Source: Clostridium_AT stratigraminis
GTDB lineage: Bacteria; Bacillota; Clostridia; Clostridiales; Clostridiaceae
Assembly (NCBI RefSeq): GCF_045310675.1
Contig: NZ_JBJHZZ010000002.1
Coordinates: 372,001-436,000 of the forward strand
Length of the DNA: 64,000 bases
Reading direction: 5' to 3'
The notes below the pieces were generated by a model that was not told the origin of the DNA, made no database searches, and worked only from the letters and a program-made list of their open reading frames with translations. Every line of letters starts with the position of its first letter. The stretch's first letter is position 1. Positions 43,378-52,991 of this stretch are shown one piece after another. The position numbers were made by a program, and so were the translations under genes.

Positions 43378-44244
43378 ATGGATAAAATATTAGTAACAGG
43401 AGCTTCTGGATTTTTAGCATCCAGGTTCTGTGAATATTATAAAGGCAAGTATAATATTATAGCCTTGAAAAAAAATGATTTGGATATTAGAGACGGAAAT
43501 AAGGTATTAGAGATATTTAAGTCTTTAAAACCTCAATATGTTCTTCATACAGCTGCAATTGCAGACACAGGTAAATGTGAAGAAGATAAGGCAGCTTCTT
43601 ATGATATTAATGTTACAGGATGTATAAATATTGCTAAAGCCTGTAGTTTAGTTAAAACCAAAATGATAAATTTAAGTACAGAACAAATTTTTAACGGCAA
43701 TATAGAAGCAGGTCCTTACAGTGAAGAAACAGAACCTATACCTAATACAACCTATGGGAAACATAAGCTAAATGCTGAAAAAGAAATTGCAAAGATATTA
43801 GAGGAAAAATGGATATTAAGACTTACCTGGCTTTTTGGAGTACCAGAACGTTTTCGCAAGGTTAATCCAAATATTTTATGGAATGTAATTAATGCTTCGA
43901 TAAATGGTAATAAGATACTTGTACCCTCCTATGAATATAGAGGTATGACTTATGTTTATGATTTATTAAAAAATATTGAAGAAATTATGGAAATCCCTTT
44001 TGGAACTTATCATACAGGCAGTGAAAACAATCTTACAACCTTTGACATTGCTGAAGTTATAGTGAAGAAGCTTGGCATTAGTCATAGATTAAATGAAATA
44101 ATCATAAAAGACGATGTAAGATATAGCAAGCAGCCAAGAGATATTAGAATAACTAATAAAAAATTAAAAAAACTAGGAATAAATTTTTTAAATACTGAAG
44201 AAGCTGTAAGTCTTTGCATTAAAGAGTTTAATCTAGCAAGATGA
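43378..44244 (+). CDS. RmlD-like NAD(P)-dependent sugar-nucleotide reductase/epimerase
   Basis: 288 residues of an extended SDR. The nucleotide-binding GASGFLASRF lies at the N-terminus, with HTAAIADTG and the active site TTYGKHKLNAE. Its nearest architecture is dTDP-4-dehydrorhamnose reductase (RmlD), but no rml genes surround it, so the substrate is open. GGAG precedes the ATG. Confidence 0.82.
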   Translation: MDKILVTGASGFLASRFCEYYKGKYNIIALKKNDLDIRDGNKVLEIFKSLKPQYVLHTAAIADTGKCEEDKAASYDINVTGCINIAKACSLVKTKMINLSTEQIFNGNIEAGPYSEETEPIPNTTYGKHKLNAEKEIAKILEEKWILRLTWLFGVPERFRKVNPNILWNVINASINGNKILVPSYEYRGMTYVYDLLKNIEEIMEIPFGTYHTGSENNLTTFDIAEVIVKKLGISHRLNEIIIKDDVRYSKQPRDIRITNKKLKKLGINFLNTEEAVSLCIKEFNLAR

Positions 44245-44318
44245 ATTTCAAGAGACTTTAAGATTTCTTATGTAAATATATAATAACCGTACAAAAGCTA
44301 ATATTGGAGTTGAGCTTT

Positions 44319-44744
44319 ATGGAGATATCTAGAATAAATAGAAATACACCAATTACCTCTGAAGATAAAAAAGGCATAGGGATTAAAAAGGATTTTTCCC
44401 AAAGCTTTAATTTTGCTCGTGACAGAAAAAATGAAGAGCAGTTAAAACATATACTTGAAGATATAAAGAAAAAGGGGAATAGACTAGCAGTAACAAAATG
44501 TTATTCTGATGTACATGCCTATAAGAAAATGATAAAGGAGTATCTTAAATCTGTACTTTCTTATATGTATGAGGTTAATAAGGACATTAGTTTTTGGCAG
44601 ACGCAATATTTTATGACTGTAGACATAATTGATAATAAACTAAAGGAATTAACAGAAATGTTGCTTTCAGATGAAAAAGACAACTTAATGATAGCTTCAA
44701 CCATAGATGAAATAAGCGGCTTAGTTGTAGATATTTATAAATAG
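44319..44744 (+). CDS. YaaR family (DUF327) protein
   Basis: 141 residues from ATG 44319 behind TTGGAGT (an upstream TTG at 44304 overlaps that site). It is a helical, charged protein with the family's ending (ASTIDEISGLVVDIYK) and the block RLAVTKCYSDVHAYKKMIKE. The function is unknown. DUF327 genes are widespread in Firmicutes. Confidence 0.8.
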   Translation: MEISRINRNTPITSEDKKGIGIKKDFSQSFNFARDRKNEEQLKHILEDIKKKGNRLAVTKCYSDVHAYKKMIKEYLKSVLSYMYEVNKDISFWQTQYFMTVDIIDNKLKELTEMLLSDEKDNLMIASTIDEISGLVVDIYK

Positions 44745-44758
44745 ATATGAAAATTTAG

Positions 44759-44856
44759 ACACTGAAATATGGGAAGTAGTGGGTATACTGAGGAGGTTCA
44801 AAAAATAACCTTCTTAGTATCTTCGTTTTTCCAGTATTTTCAGTGCCTTATTTTTT
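44759..44856. terminator. Long nested terminator between convergent genes
   Basis: CACTGAAATATGGG pairs with CCAGTATTTTCAGTG outside. Inside it ATACTGAGGAGGTT (44785-44798) pairs with AACCTTCTTAGTAT (44807-44820). A TTTTTT run follows at 44851. It serves the DUF327 gene and perhaps nadE on the other strand. Confidence 0.7.
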
Positions 44857-44899
44857 AAGAATTATTTAATAATATTCCTTTTATAAGATGATTATTACA

Positions 44900-46456
44900 C
44901 TATAAAAATGAATTAAAGCTTGCATCTGAAGGCATTCGCAAGTCTCCTCTAGGAGAAAGACTTACAGTTCCCACCTTCGGCCCATCAGGAAGGGCAGAGC
45001 GTTTAAACTGCTGAGTGAAAAATCTTTTAATGAATTTATCCAGCCATTTTTCTATAACCTCTTCGCTGTAGCAATCTTTAAAGGCAATTTTAGCTAAAAA
45101 TAAAATTTTATCTTTGGAGGCACCTTGCCTTATAAAATAGTATAGGAAAAAGTCGTGAAGTTCATAAGGACCTACTAAATCTTCAGTCTTTTGAGATATT
45201 TCACCATTTTTATCCTTTGGAAGCAGTTCTGGGCTTACCGGAGTATCTAATATATCCAGTAGTATATTAGATGTTTCTCCATGAACTTCCTTTATTGCAG
45301 CATACTTAACTAAATATCTAACTAGGGTTTTTGGAATAGAGCAATTCACCGAATACATGGACATGTGATCGCCGTTGTAAGTAGCCCAGCCAAGTGCAAG
45401 CTCCGATAAATCACCAGTACCAACTAATATACCTCCCTCTTTATTTGAAAGATCCATTAGAATTTGTGTTCTTTCTCTGGCTTGAACATTTTCATAAGTA
45501 ATATCATGTACATTAGCATCATGACCAATATCTTTAAAATGCTGAAGGCAGGCAGGCACAATATTTACTTCCCTAAAATCTGTACCTAGTTTTTTGCAAA
45601 GATTTACTGCATTACTATAGGTTCTATCTGTAGTGCCAAATCCAGGCATAGTTACTGATATAATATTCTTTAAAGGAAGCTTTAAAACTTCAAAAGCTTC
45701 AACTGCTACAAGTAATGCTAATGTAGAATCAAGTCCACCTGAAATTCCGATAACAACTTTGTTAAGACCAGTATGAGAAAGTCTTTTACAGAGAGCCGAG
45801 GCTTGAATATTAAATATCTCCCTGCAGCGATAATCTCGTAGTTTTTCATTAGATGGTACAAAAGGATGTTTTGGGATTAACCTATTAAAAATTACAATCT
45901 CTGTACTTTGAAATTCAAAAGGAATTTCTCTTATTTCATTCGTATTAATTAAGCTCCTATCACTAAAACTTATATTTCTAAGTCTTTCATTACTTAATTT
46001 ATCGATATCCACAATTGAGGTAACAATTTCATTTTCTCTTTGAAAGCGATTATTTTCCTCTAAAATAAGGCCATTTTCTGAAATTAAAAGGTGTCCGCTG
46101 AAAACTAAGTCAGTGGAGGATTCAAATACTCCTGAAGAAGCATAAATATATGAGCACATACAACGTGCACTTTGGGATTCCACAAGATTTCTTCGATAAT
46201 CTGCCTTGCTAACAATCTCATTTGAGGCTGAAAGATTACCAATAATATTAGCACCCTTTAATGCAAGGTAGGAGCTAGGAGGTATAGTAACCCATAAATC
46301 CTCACATATTTCAAAGGCAAACTTATACTCTCCGGCAGTAAATATTAAGTCTGTGCCAAATGGAACATTTGCTTGAAAGGAGATGTTTACGAATTTATTT
46401 AAAACATTTAATCCTGAAGAAAACCATCTTTTCTCGTAAAAGTATGGTAAAAACAT
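44900..46456 (-). pseudogene. nadE: Glutamine-dependent NAD synthetase, N-terminally truncated
   Basis: 518 codons encode most of a protein that is normally about 630-640 residues. The first residues MFLPYFYEKRWFSSG correspond to a site about 120 residues into normal NadE, where LPN-Y-EFYEKRWF is expected. The catalytic cysteine (FEICEDLW) remains, but the glutaminase residues encoded further upstream (the Glu and Lys of the nitrilase triad) are missing. The synthetase half is complete, with the PP-loop GISGGLDSTLALL and the C-terminal RGDLRMPSDASFNS. Upstream DNA is the end of the mobile island. The ATG used here has no clear ribosome-binding site. It could be dead, or make an ammonia-dependent synthetase. 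Confidence 0.85.
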
Positions 46457-46459
46457 AAT

Positions 46460-46646
46460 GTGTTCAACTATGCTGAAAGCTCTTATATCAAGCCATATTA
46501 ATATTATTTAACTTCTTTATGAAGTTGAACACCTTTTTAAAAGTAAGTATATCGAATATTCTAAATTGATTTAGTATATAATGTATGGTAAAATTAAAAA
46601 TGTTCAACAAATATAGTAATCTTGAACAAATATAGTAATCTTGAAC
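46460..46646. repeat. Clustered recombinase-end motifs
   Basis: A 10-bp inverted repeat GTGTTCAACT (46460-46469) and AGTTGAACAC (46523-46532) is followed by TGTTCAACA (46601-46609). A 19-bp tandem repeat (AACAAATATAGTAATCTTG, 46606-46624 and 46625-46643) then ends in another TTGAAC. In all, five copies of the core GTTCAA/TTGAAC lie within 190 bp between the island edge and the first recombinase, as expected for a recombinase-binding end or promoter operator. Confidence 0.6.
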
Positions 46647-46678
46647 TTATTAATAATAAATACTAAAGAGGTGTAAAA

Positions 46679-48052
46679 TTGATAATTGTTAAAGAGCAAA
46701 AAAAAAGCAACGAGAATTTTTATAATGTTGAAACTTATAATCAAAACAACACATTAATATATACAGAGAAAATTCATTTAAGGTCAGCAATTGTTGAGAA
46801 AAATAAACAAACATATTTTATTCTCTATGATGAAAATATGTTGCCAATAAAGCAAGTGTTCAGATATTTAAATTTTAGTATAAATGCTCTATCTATTAAT
46901 TCAAGAGAAAAAGGATTACATGCATTAAAATTGTTATATGTATTCAGCAAGATTATTAATAAAGATATAGCTGATTTTAGCAAAACCGATATATCTAATT
47001 TAATTGATTTTTTAAGGGGATTTTCGCCAGAAGGACAAGTCATTTCCTTTGAAATAACAACATCAAGAAATTTCGAGACTATTAACGGATATTTTTCTGT
47101 ATACAGAAGTTACATGAAATATCTAAACTTAAAAGATTCTCTGTTCCTGACAAAGTCAGAGAAAGAGGTTACAGTAATGACGTCTGAATATGGTGTTGAG
47201 ATGAAAATAAATCCTTATGAAATAACAGAAAAAGGACCATCTGTTAATGATGAAGTTCCAATGTATATATCTGTTGAAGAGTTTAAAAGTATTATTTCAC
47301 TAATTAGAAAGGAATATTCAAAAAGAGAAGAGTGTATTGTTAGGTTAATGTACCAATGTGGTCTAAGAATTGGAGAGGTTCTTGGATTAACTGCTGATGA
47401 TTTAACTATTGAAAAAATAGAAGACGAATATGTAGCAGTTGCCTATCTAAGAAATAGGTTGTCGGACAAAAAAACCCAGTTAGCAAAAACCTGTATGAAA
47501 GTAATTGATAAAAAGCAATACAAACTAAAAGAATATAACACTATAAATTGGGGATTTCAGAGAGTAATAATACCTATGGACTTATATGATTTACTCAATG
47601 AATATATAGATGAAGCTCATGTTAATGCAAGAGAAAACAAGCATAATAACTATTATAAATATACAATTGCAGATAGAGTTAGAAACTCGGAAGAAGACGA
47701 AGACGATAATTATTATGTTTTCCTAAATAGTCTGGGGAAACCTTTACTATCTCCTTTATGGAATCATACGTTGAGGGAAATTTTTAAAAAAACAAATATC
47801 AGTGTTGATACTGATGTGAGAGAAAGTAATCTTAATCATAGATTCAGACATGGCTATGCGATGTATCAAGTTAAGTATCTAAATGTCAAGATATTGGATT
47901 TACAAAGAAAACTCAGACACAGAAATGTAGCTTCTGTATATTGTTACTATAGACCGACAATATCAGATGAAATTCAATTAAAGAATGAATTTACACAAGA
48001 GTTGTATACAATAATACCTGAACTTGTTTTTACTAAAGAGAAGGAGAAATAA
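46679..48052 (+). CDS. Tyrosine recombinase 1 (TnpA-like)
   Basis: 457 residues from TTG 46679 behind AGAGGTG. Residues 80-170 form a SAM-like DNA-binding domain, followed by the catalytic domain. Catalytic residues are readable: the first Arg in GLRIGEVLGL (about 226), the H-x-x-R block in HRFRHGYA (about 385) and the second His/Tyr in LRHRNVASVYCYYRP (about 412-423). It is larger than Tn554 TnpA (about 360 residues). It is the first of four tightly packed genes. Confidence 0.85.
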   Translation: MIIVKEQKKSNENFYNVETYNQNNTLIYTEKIHLRSAIVEKNKQTYFILYDENMLPIKQVFRYLNFSINALSINSREKGLHALKLLYVFSKIINKDIADFSKTDISNLIDFLRGFSPEGQVISFEITTSRNFETINGYFSVYRSYMKYLNLKDSLFLTKSEKEVTVMTSEYGVEMKINPYEITEKGPSVNDEVPMYISVEEFKSIISLIRKEYSKREECIVRLMYQCGLRIGEVLGLTADDLTIEKIEDEYVAVAYLRNRLSDKKTQLAKTCMKVIDKKQYKLKEYNTINWGFQRVIIPMDLYDLLNEYIDEAHVNARENKHNNYYKYTIADRVRNSEEDEDDNYYVFLNSLGKPLLSPLWNHTLREIFKKTNISVDTDVRESNLNHRFRHGYAMYQVKYLNVKILDLQRKLRHRNVASVYCYYRPTISDEIQLKNEFTQELYTIIPELVFTKEKEK

Positions 48053-48055
48053 TTA

Positions 48056-50272
48056 ATGAGTCAATATACAAATAACAAACTGATGGAGTATATGGATACC
48101 CTTAATTTTAGGGATGATGAATTAAAGAATCTCACTATAGCCTATATAAATAAATGTGAAGAATATCATTATACTCATATTACTAACCACTTTAAATTCG
48201 TTAGTGACTTCAAAGTGGTTTTAGATATACTCCAATATTTTAACAAGGATTCTTTTCAATGGGAGAGTATTAAACAAATAATTATAGAAAATATCGAAAG
48301 TAGAAATTACCTAATAAATTTTGCTGTTTATCTATCTACATGTAAATATTTAGATTCTGATTTAAGCGAAAGTTATAAAGCGGCCAGTAAAAAGTTACTG
48401 AAAGCTATTCCAGCTAAGTTATGGTGTCTAAGCTCAATAGAAAAAATGAAATATGTAAATTCTCTATTTATAACTGAATATAAAAGGAAAGACTCATTGC
48501 GAATGACAACGTTTATTGTAAATGTAAAAAATACTATCGTTTATGAATTATTATGCAATTTTAGTAGTTCAAATACAGAAGTTTTAAAACAATCTAAAGA
48601 GTTTTTTGAAATTTTTGAGGATAGTGTAAGGGATAAAACCAAGTTGGATAATATTAAAGATATTAAAGATTTTTCCTATGATATATTTGAAGAGCAATTT
48701 AAATTCTATGATAGTTTAGGTCTATCAAATATCTTATGTGCATTTTACCTATATCTTTGGGGATTTGACCCGAATCACAATTTGTTCCCAAAGTCTTCTG
48801 GAATTGATTACAAAACCCTTAAAAGAAAGGAATTTTATAAGGATTATAAGGCTGGTTATAGATTAGTTCTATATAATCCACATGACCCAGTACCATTATT
48901 TGATAAGTGGATAATTTTTGATAATGGGTTTGGAAACAACTCTTTAGCAGTTAATAATAGTAATGGTCAGTTGATAGATTTCAATAAGATTAATAACCAA
49001 CTATATAGACATTATGTCAAGACATGGCTTTGGAAAGACACTTCAATATCTATATTCGCAAAAGTAAATTACTATTTTTATGTTAGTAGATTTTTCAACT
49101 TCTTATCCTCAAATAAAAAGGATAATGAGAATATTATAACATTAGAAGATGCTTTAACTTATAAAAACCATACTTTAGCCACTGTTGAGAGCGATACGAA
49201 TGCAAGTAAATACATGTATAACATAAGAGGGGTTCTACGTTATCTCAAAGATGAAAAACTTATCGAAGTTGAGGATAGTGTTTTATATCACTTAAAATAT
49301 CCGAGTAAAAGTAAAAACCAAGCAAAAGTAGTAGCAAATGAGGACTTGCAAAAATTAGCAGATTTAATGAAAGAAAATGCAGAGACATCTGATTTAGATA
49401 AACTCTATTATTTAATCTATTATTTATTATTGGAGACGGAATTTAGAATCACACATATATTAGCGTTGGAAACAGATTGTGTTAAACCAACAGCTAAGAA
49501 GGACCAATATATAATAAAGTCTAAAACTAAAACTTCCAATGGTTATGAAGTTAAACAAAGTATCACTATTTATGTAAAAAAACAAATAGATGACATTTTA
49601 AGAATTACAGAGAATTTAAGAAATGAGTGTAATGAAAAAGACCTAAAGAAGCGTTTATTTATAAAAAGAAATTATAGTAGGAAATTAATCATCAGTCCTG
49701 TTACTCGTGAAAACTTCACCGAATACCTTTCGGACTGTTGCGATAAATTAGGTATAAGTCATTACACAGCCTCAAATCTTAGAGATACCCATATTACAAA
49801 GGCAGAGGAGTTTGTAATTAGAAAAGGATTGAGTAAAATAGAACAGTCTGTTCTAACTGGTCATACGAATACAGATACAGACAACAGGCATTATGTCGAA
49901 TCTAATATTACAGATATGTTGGAAATTATACATGGTACTATTATAGGAGATATTGATATAAATGGACAAGTCGTAATTTCTGCTGATAAGTCAATTGCTA
50001 ATGAAGAAAATGAGGTTGAAAATGGATGTGGGTATTGTAAAAGCGAGGCATGTAAAAATACATCTTTTTTGAGCTGTTTCATGTGTGAACACTTTATGGC
50101 AACTGTTGATAGAATACCATACTTTGAAGAACAGCTTAAGCTTATTGAGTATAAAATACCACATGCGTCTATTCAGCATGATAAAGAAGATTTGTTAAAT
50201 ATAAAGCAACTATTATTAAACTATTTAAAAGCATTATATCTAAAGAGTAAGGAGTTAATAAGTAATGTCTAA
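48056..50272 (+). CDS. Tyrosine recombinase-like protein 2 (degenerate catalytic site)
   Basis: 738 residues. The catalytic domain starts near 465 with EFRITHILALE (Arg). The next box is LRDTHITKAEEF, with the H-x-x-R order changed, then LTGHTNTDTDNRHYVES with the last Tyr. The C-terminal 70 residues contain a cysteine cluster (CGYCKSEAC, then CFMCEH) that looks like a zinc finger. It starts 3 bp behind recombinase 1 and overlaps recombinase 3. It may have a structural role in the recombinase complex. Confidence 0.75.
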   Translation: MSQYTNNKLMEYMDTLNFRDDELKNLTIAYINKCEEYHYTHITNHFKFVSDFKVVLDILQYFNKDSFQWESIKQIIIENIESRNYLINFAVYLSTCKYLDSDLSESYKAASKKLLKAIPAKLWCLSSIEKMKYVNSLFITEYKRKDSLRMTTFIVNVKNTIVYELLCNFSSSNTEVLKQSKEFFEIFEDSVRDKTKLDNIKDIKDFSYDIFEEQFKFYDSLGLSNILCAFYLYLWGFDPNHNLFPKSSGIDYKTLKRKEFYKDYKAGYRLVLYNPHDPVPLFDKWIIFDNGFGNNSLAVNNSNGQLIDFNKINNQLYRHYVKTWLWKDTSISIFAKVNYYFYVSRFFNFLSSNKKDNENIITLEDALTYKNHTLATVESDTNASKYMYNIRGVLRYLKDEKLIEVEDSVLYHLKYPSKSKNQAKVVANEDLQKLADLMKENAETSDLDKLYYLIYYLLLETEFRITHILALETDCVKPTAKKDQYIIKSKTKTSNGYEVKQSITIYVKKQIDDILRITENLRNECNEKDLKKRLFIKRNYSRKLIISPVTRENFTEYLSDCCDKLGISHYTASNLRDTHITKAEEFVIRKGLSKIEQSVLTGHTNTDTDNRHYVESNITDMLEIIHGTIIGDIDINGQVVISADKSIANEENEVENGCGYCKSEACKNTSFLSCFMCEHFMATVDRIPYFEEQLKLIEYKIPHASIQHDKEDLLNIKQLLLNYLKALYLKSKELISNV

Positions 50273-52133
50273 TGCTATAGTTTTAAACCAATTAGATTTG
50301 AAGTATGAATTAGAGGATAATTTTGCAATCAATACACAACAGACCAAGAATTATATTGAACGTTTAAAGATAATAGATAAATTACCATTTAACAAAGGGG
50401 TTGTACTTTTTTCAGAATCAGTTTGGGACTTTTCACAATATACAACTTTGAATATTCCTAAAGATTCATTAATATTTAAATTTAATTTATGTCCAGAAGA
50501 TTTTCAGGATGATATAAAGTCGTATGTTCTGGTAAAGATACTGGAAAATAAAAATAAAATACAAACCATTAATAGAAAATGTGATGAAATAAGTAGTTTT
50601 TTTAGCTTTATGGTTGCAGAAAACATTTTTTCAGTGCATGAAATAACACCATCAAAAATTTCTTTGTATATTAAGAGAAAAGAATATCTTGCACCGAAAT
50701 CAATGAGAATACTAAAGTCTTCTATACTTGATTTTTATAGGTTCTATTCTGCAAATTTTATTGATTTGCTTACCACTGATATTAATAAGTCACTTGAACA
50801 AGATGATTATGGGGCATATAAAGCTACTTGTGAAGAAAACAAATATAGCGATATTCCCAAAAGTTACTTTAATATGCTAATTAAGCATATTCTGTCTGTT
50901 ATTGATGATAATGACCAGGAGGTGAAGTTTAGGGCTACAGCTTGTATATTGCTTATACTTAGTCAGACTGGTTTGAGAGTTAGCGAAGTTTTAGAATTAG
51001 ATATTAATGCTAAAAAAGAAGTTGTGTTAATTAATGGTGAGAAAAGATATTATCTGGAATATAAAACCTGGAAACGTGAAAGTGGCAATAATACCTATAG
51101 TGTGGAAAAGACCTACATCAACGATTTATCTAAAAAAGGGTTTGAGTCGTTATTAAGTTTGCATGAGGAGAATAGAAGGAATGCTGAAACAACCTATTTG
51201 TATGTACCAGCAAGGCAAAGGGGACTACCTGTATCATCACAATCTTTTAATAAGTCAATGTTAGCTTTTTATTCATTTTTTGGCAACGAGTTGGATTCAA
51301 TTGACTCCCAAAATAAATATCCAGAACTACAATCAACGCAAATACACGACAAACCTTTTATGAACCTTCATCCTAATGCGAAAATGCTAACCTACCCATT
51401 AACGCCACAATTCAGAGTTCATGTATGTACTGAACTTTATCATAAGAATGTTCCACTAAAATATATAGCAAAGTTTATGGGACACTTAACCTCTATGATG
51501 GAAGGATATTATGTAAGACCTAAAGAAAATCAGGTCCAAGAAGATATTGCATTTTCAAAGAAGGTAATAAAGGATGTTATAACAGGTAATGTTAATTTGC
51601 TTGGTCCAAATGCAAGTGAATTTTCTGAAAAACTAAAAGCATTTTTAAGGGAAGATAAATATAAGGTTGCAAAAGATATAGATGAAGTAGTCGAAGATTT
51701 ATTAAAGACGATTCCTGTAAGGAACAAAACTGGTGGAGTTTGTATTAAAAGTTCACCATTAAGAGAATGTAGCAAAGACTCAATGACAAATGAATTATTT
51801 TGTGCATATGGAGTTTGCCCTAATATATTTCACTTTTTTTATATGATTGAAGTTTCATATAGACAGGGAAAAGAACTGGTTGAAACAATTACTTCAAATG
51901 CTAAAAGAGGTCATAAGAAACAGGTTCAAAAAGAGTTAAATATGCTAAAAACTATAATTAATCAGAAAATTATCCCCGAATTAGACGAGCTAAAAAAGGA
52001 GATAAACAAAAGAGGAGCACAGAGTATACTAACTGATTATCCTGACTTAGCTGAAATTATTGAAAACTTTGAAGAAATATATAAGGAGGTAGAAATGTGG
52101 ACAAACTTGAAACAAGTATTATCAATAAGCTAA
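50265..52133 (+). CDS. Tyrosine recombinase 3 (TnpB-like)
   Basis: 622 residues, very close to the length of Tn554 TnpB (about 630). The catalytic residues are Arg in TGLRVSEVLELD (about 243), the H/R block FRVHVCTELYH (about 388) and GHLTSMMEGYYVRP for the second His and Tyr. A cysteine-bearing C-terminal region (CIKSSPLRECSK, CAYGVCPN) and a helical tail follow. Its start overlaps recombinase 2 by 8 bp. Confidence 0.85.
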   Translation: MSNAIVLNQLDLKYELEDNFAINTQQTKNYIERLKIIDKLPFNKGVVLFSESVWDFSQYTTLNIPKDSLIFKFNLCPEDFQDDIKSYVLVKILENKNKIQTINRKCDEISSFFSFMVAENIFSVHEITPSKISLYIKRKEYLAPKSMRILKSSILDFYRFYSANFIDLLTTDINKSLEQDDYGAYKATCEENKYSDIPKSYFNMLIKHILSVIDDNDQEVKFRATACILLILSQTGLRVSEVLELDINAKKEVVLINGEKRYYLEYKTWKRESGNNTYSVEKTYINDLSKKGFESLLSLHEENRRNAETTYLYVPARQRGLPVSSQSFNKSMLAFYSFFGNELDSIDSQNKYPELQSTQIHDKPFMNLHPNAKMLTYPLTPQFRVHVCTELYHKNVPLKYIAKFMGHLTSMMEGYYVRPKENQVQEDIAFSKKVIKDVITGNVNLLGPNASEFSEKLKAFLREDKYKVAKDIDEVVEDLLKTIPVRNKTGGVCIKSSPLRECSKDSMTNELFCAYGVCPNIFHFFYMIEVSYRQGKELVETITSNAKRGHKKQVQKELNMLKTIINQKIIPELDELKKEINKRGAQSILTDYPDLAEIIENFEEIYKEVEMWTNLKQVLSIS

Positions 52134-52606
52134 AAGAGGTAGATGTGGATTATAGCACACTAAAACCATTTATAAAGGATTATTTATTTAAGATAGAGCA
52201 AATTGTTACAGATAAAGAAAATATTCAGTATGAGGCTAATAACGTGCTTAAAAATAATAAATTTTCGGTAGCTTCTATATCTAAGGAATTGAACTGTTCA
52301 AGAACCACACTATACAATCATGGTTCTTTGCTAAAAAAATATATTGAATTATCGGAAAGTAAATTCAGGGAAAATAATCCATATGAAACATTAGAAGACT
52401 TAAAGACTGAAAAAGCTATAGTTGAAACGCAATTAAAGCGAATGATTGAACGTGATGTTAGTATCGAAGTTTTATCTTACGAAATTGATGTTCACCTGAA
52501 TGCAATTAAGGAAAAAAATGAGGAGATTAAAAGGCTACAAGAGAGAAATGCAGAACTTTCTAAAGAAAATAAAGAGTTAAGAAAGCAACTTTTAAAATCA
52601 CAATAA
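52097..52606 (+). CDS. TnpC-like coiled-coil accessory protein
   Basis: 169 residues from GTG 52097 behind AAGGAGG, overlapping recombinase 3 by 37 bp. The N-terminal half contains a helix-turn-helix-like stretch (SVASISKELNCSRTTLYNHG). The last 45 residues are a coiled coil (EEIKRLQERNAELSKENKEL). Tn554-family elements carry a similar small third protein that influences transposition frequency and orientation. The assignment rests on position and fold. Confidence 0.75.
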   Translation: MDKLETSIINKLKEVDVDYSTLKPFIKDYLFKIEQIVTDKENIQYEANNVLKNNKFSVASISKELNCSRTTLYNHGSLLKKYIELSESKFRENNPYETLEDLKTEKAIVETQLKRMIERDVSIEVLSYEIDVHLNAIKEKNEEIKRLQERNAELSKENKELRKQLLKSQ

Positions 52607-52702
52607 TAAGAAATAACAGTATAAGACTAATGATTTACTTTAGAGGTGCAACTACTAAAATATCATTTGTTTTAATAACTGAGCAATTCTCATTTATTTA
52701 AG

Positions 52703-52735
52703 GCCCCATAGAAGCGTATGGGGCTATATTTATTT
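52703..52735 (+). terminator. Terminator of the recombinase operon
   Basis: GCCCCATA pairs with TATGGGGC around GAAGCG, followed by TATATTTATTT. The gap 52607-52991 otherwise holds only the operator at 52924 and AT-rich sequence. Confidence 0.8.
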
Positions 52736-52923
52736 CTCAAATATTTCAGTAATCCATGCTCACAAGCTAATACTGTTCAAACAGTAACTTAGAATCTATT
52801 TTCGTTCCTTATAGAAAAAATTGAATAAAATATTTTTATAGCATTAAGCCTCGAACTAAAAGTGCTACTTTTAATACAACTTACAACTTCTCAAAGTTCT
52901 TTTTCCATAATCATTAAAAATCC

Positions 52924-52944
52924 TGTAAAAAATAATTTACAAAA
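52924..52944 (+). promoter_or_regulatory. Palindromic operator candidate before the restriction gene
   Basis: TGTAAA-N6-TTTACA followed by AAA makes a 21-nt sequence that recurs exactly, inverted, at 62586-62606. Its second half TTTACA (52936-52941) could be the -35 box, so a repressor bound here would block transcription of the restriction-modification operon. Confidence 0.5.
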
Positions 52945-52991
52945 TATATAATAGTATATAGATACTTATATGGAAAAAAGGGGTGCAGAAG

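Noticed and set aside
46606..46646. Tandem 19-bp repeat as the start of a CRISPR-like array
   Set aside because: Only two copies without spacers; better explained as recombinase or regulator sites at the island end.
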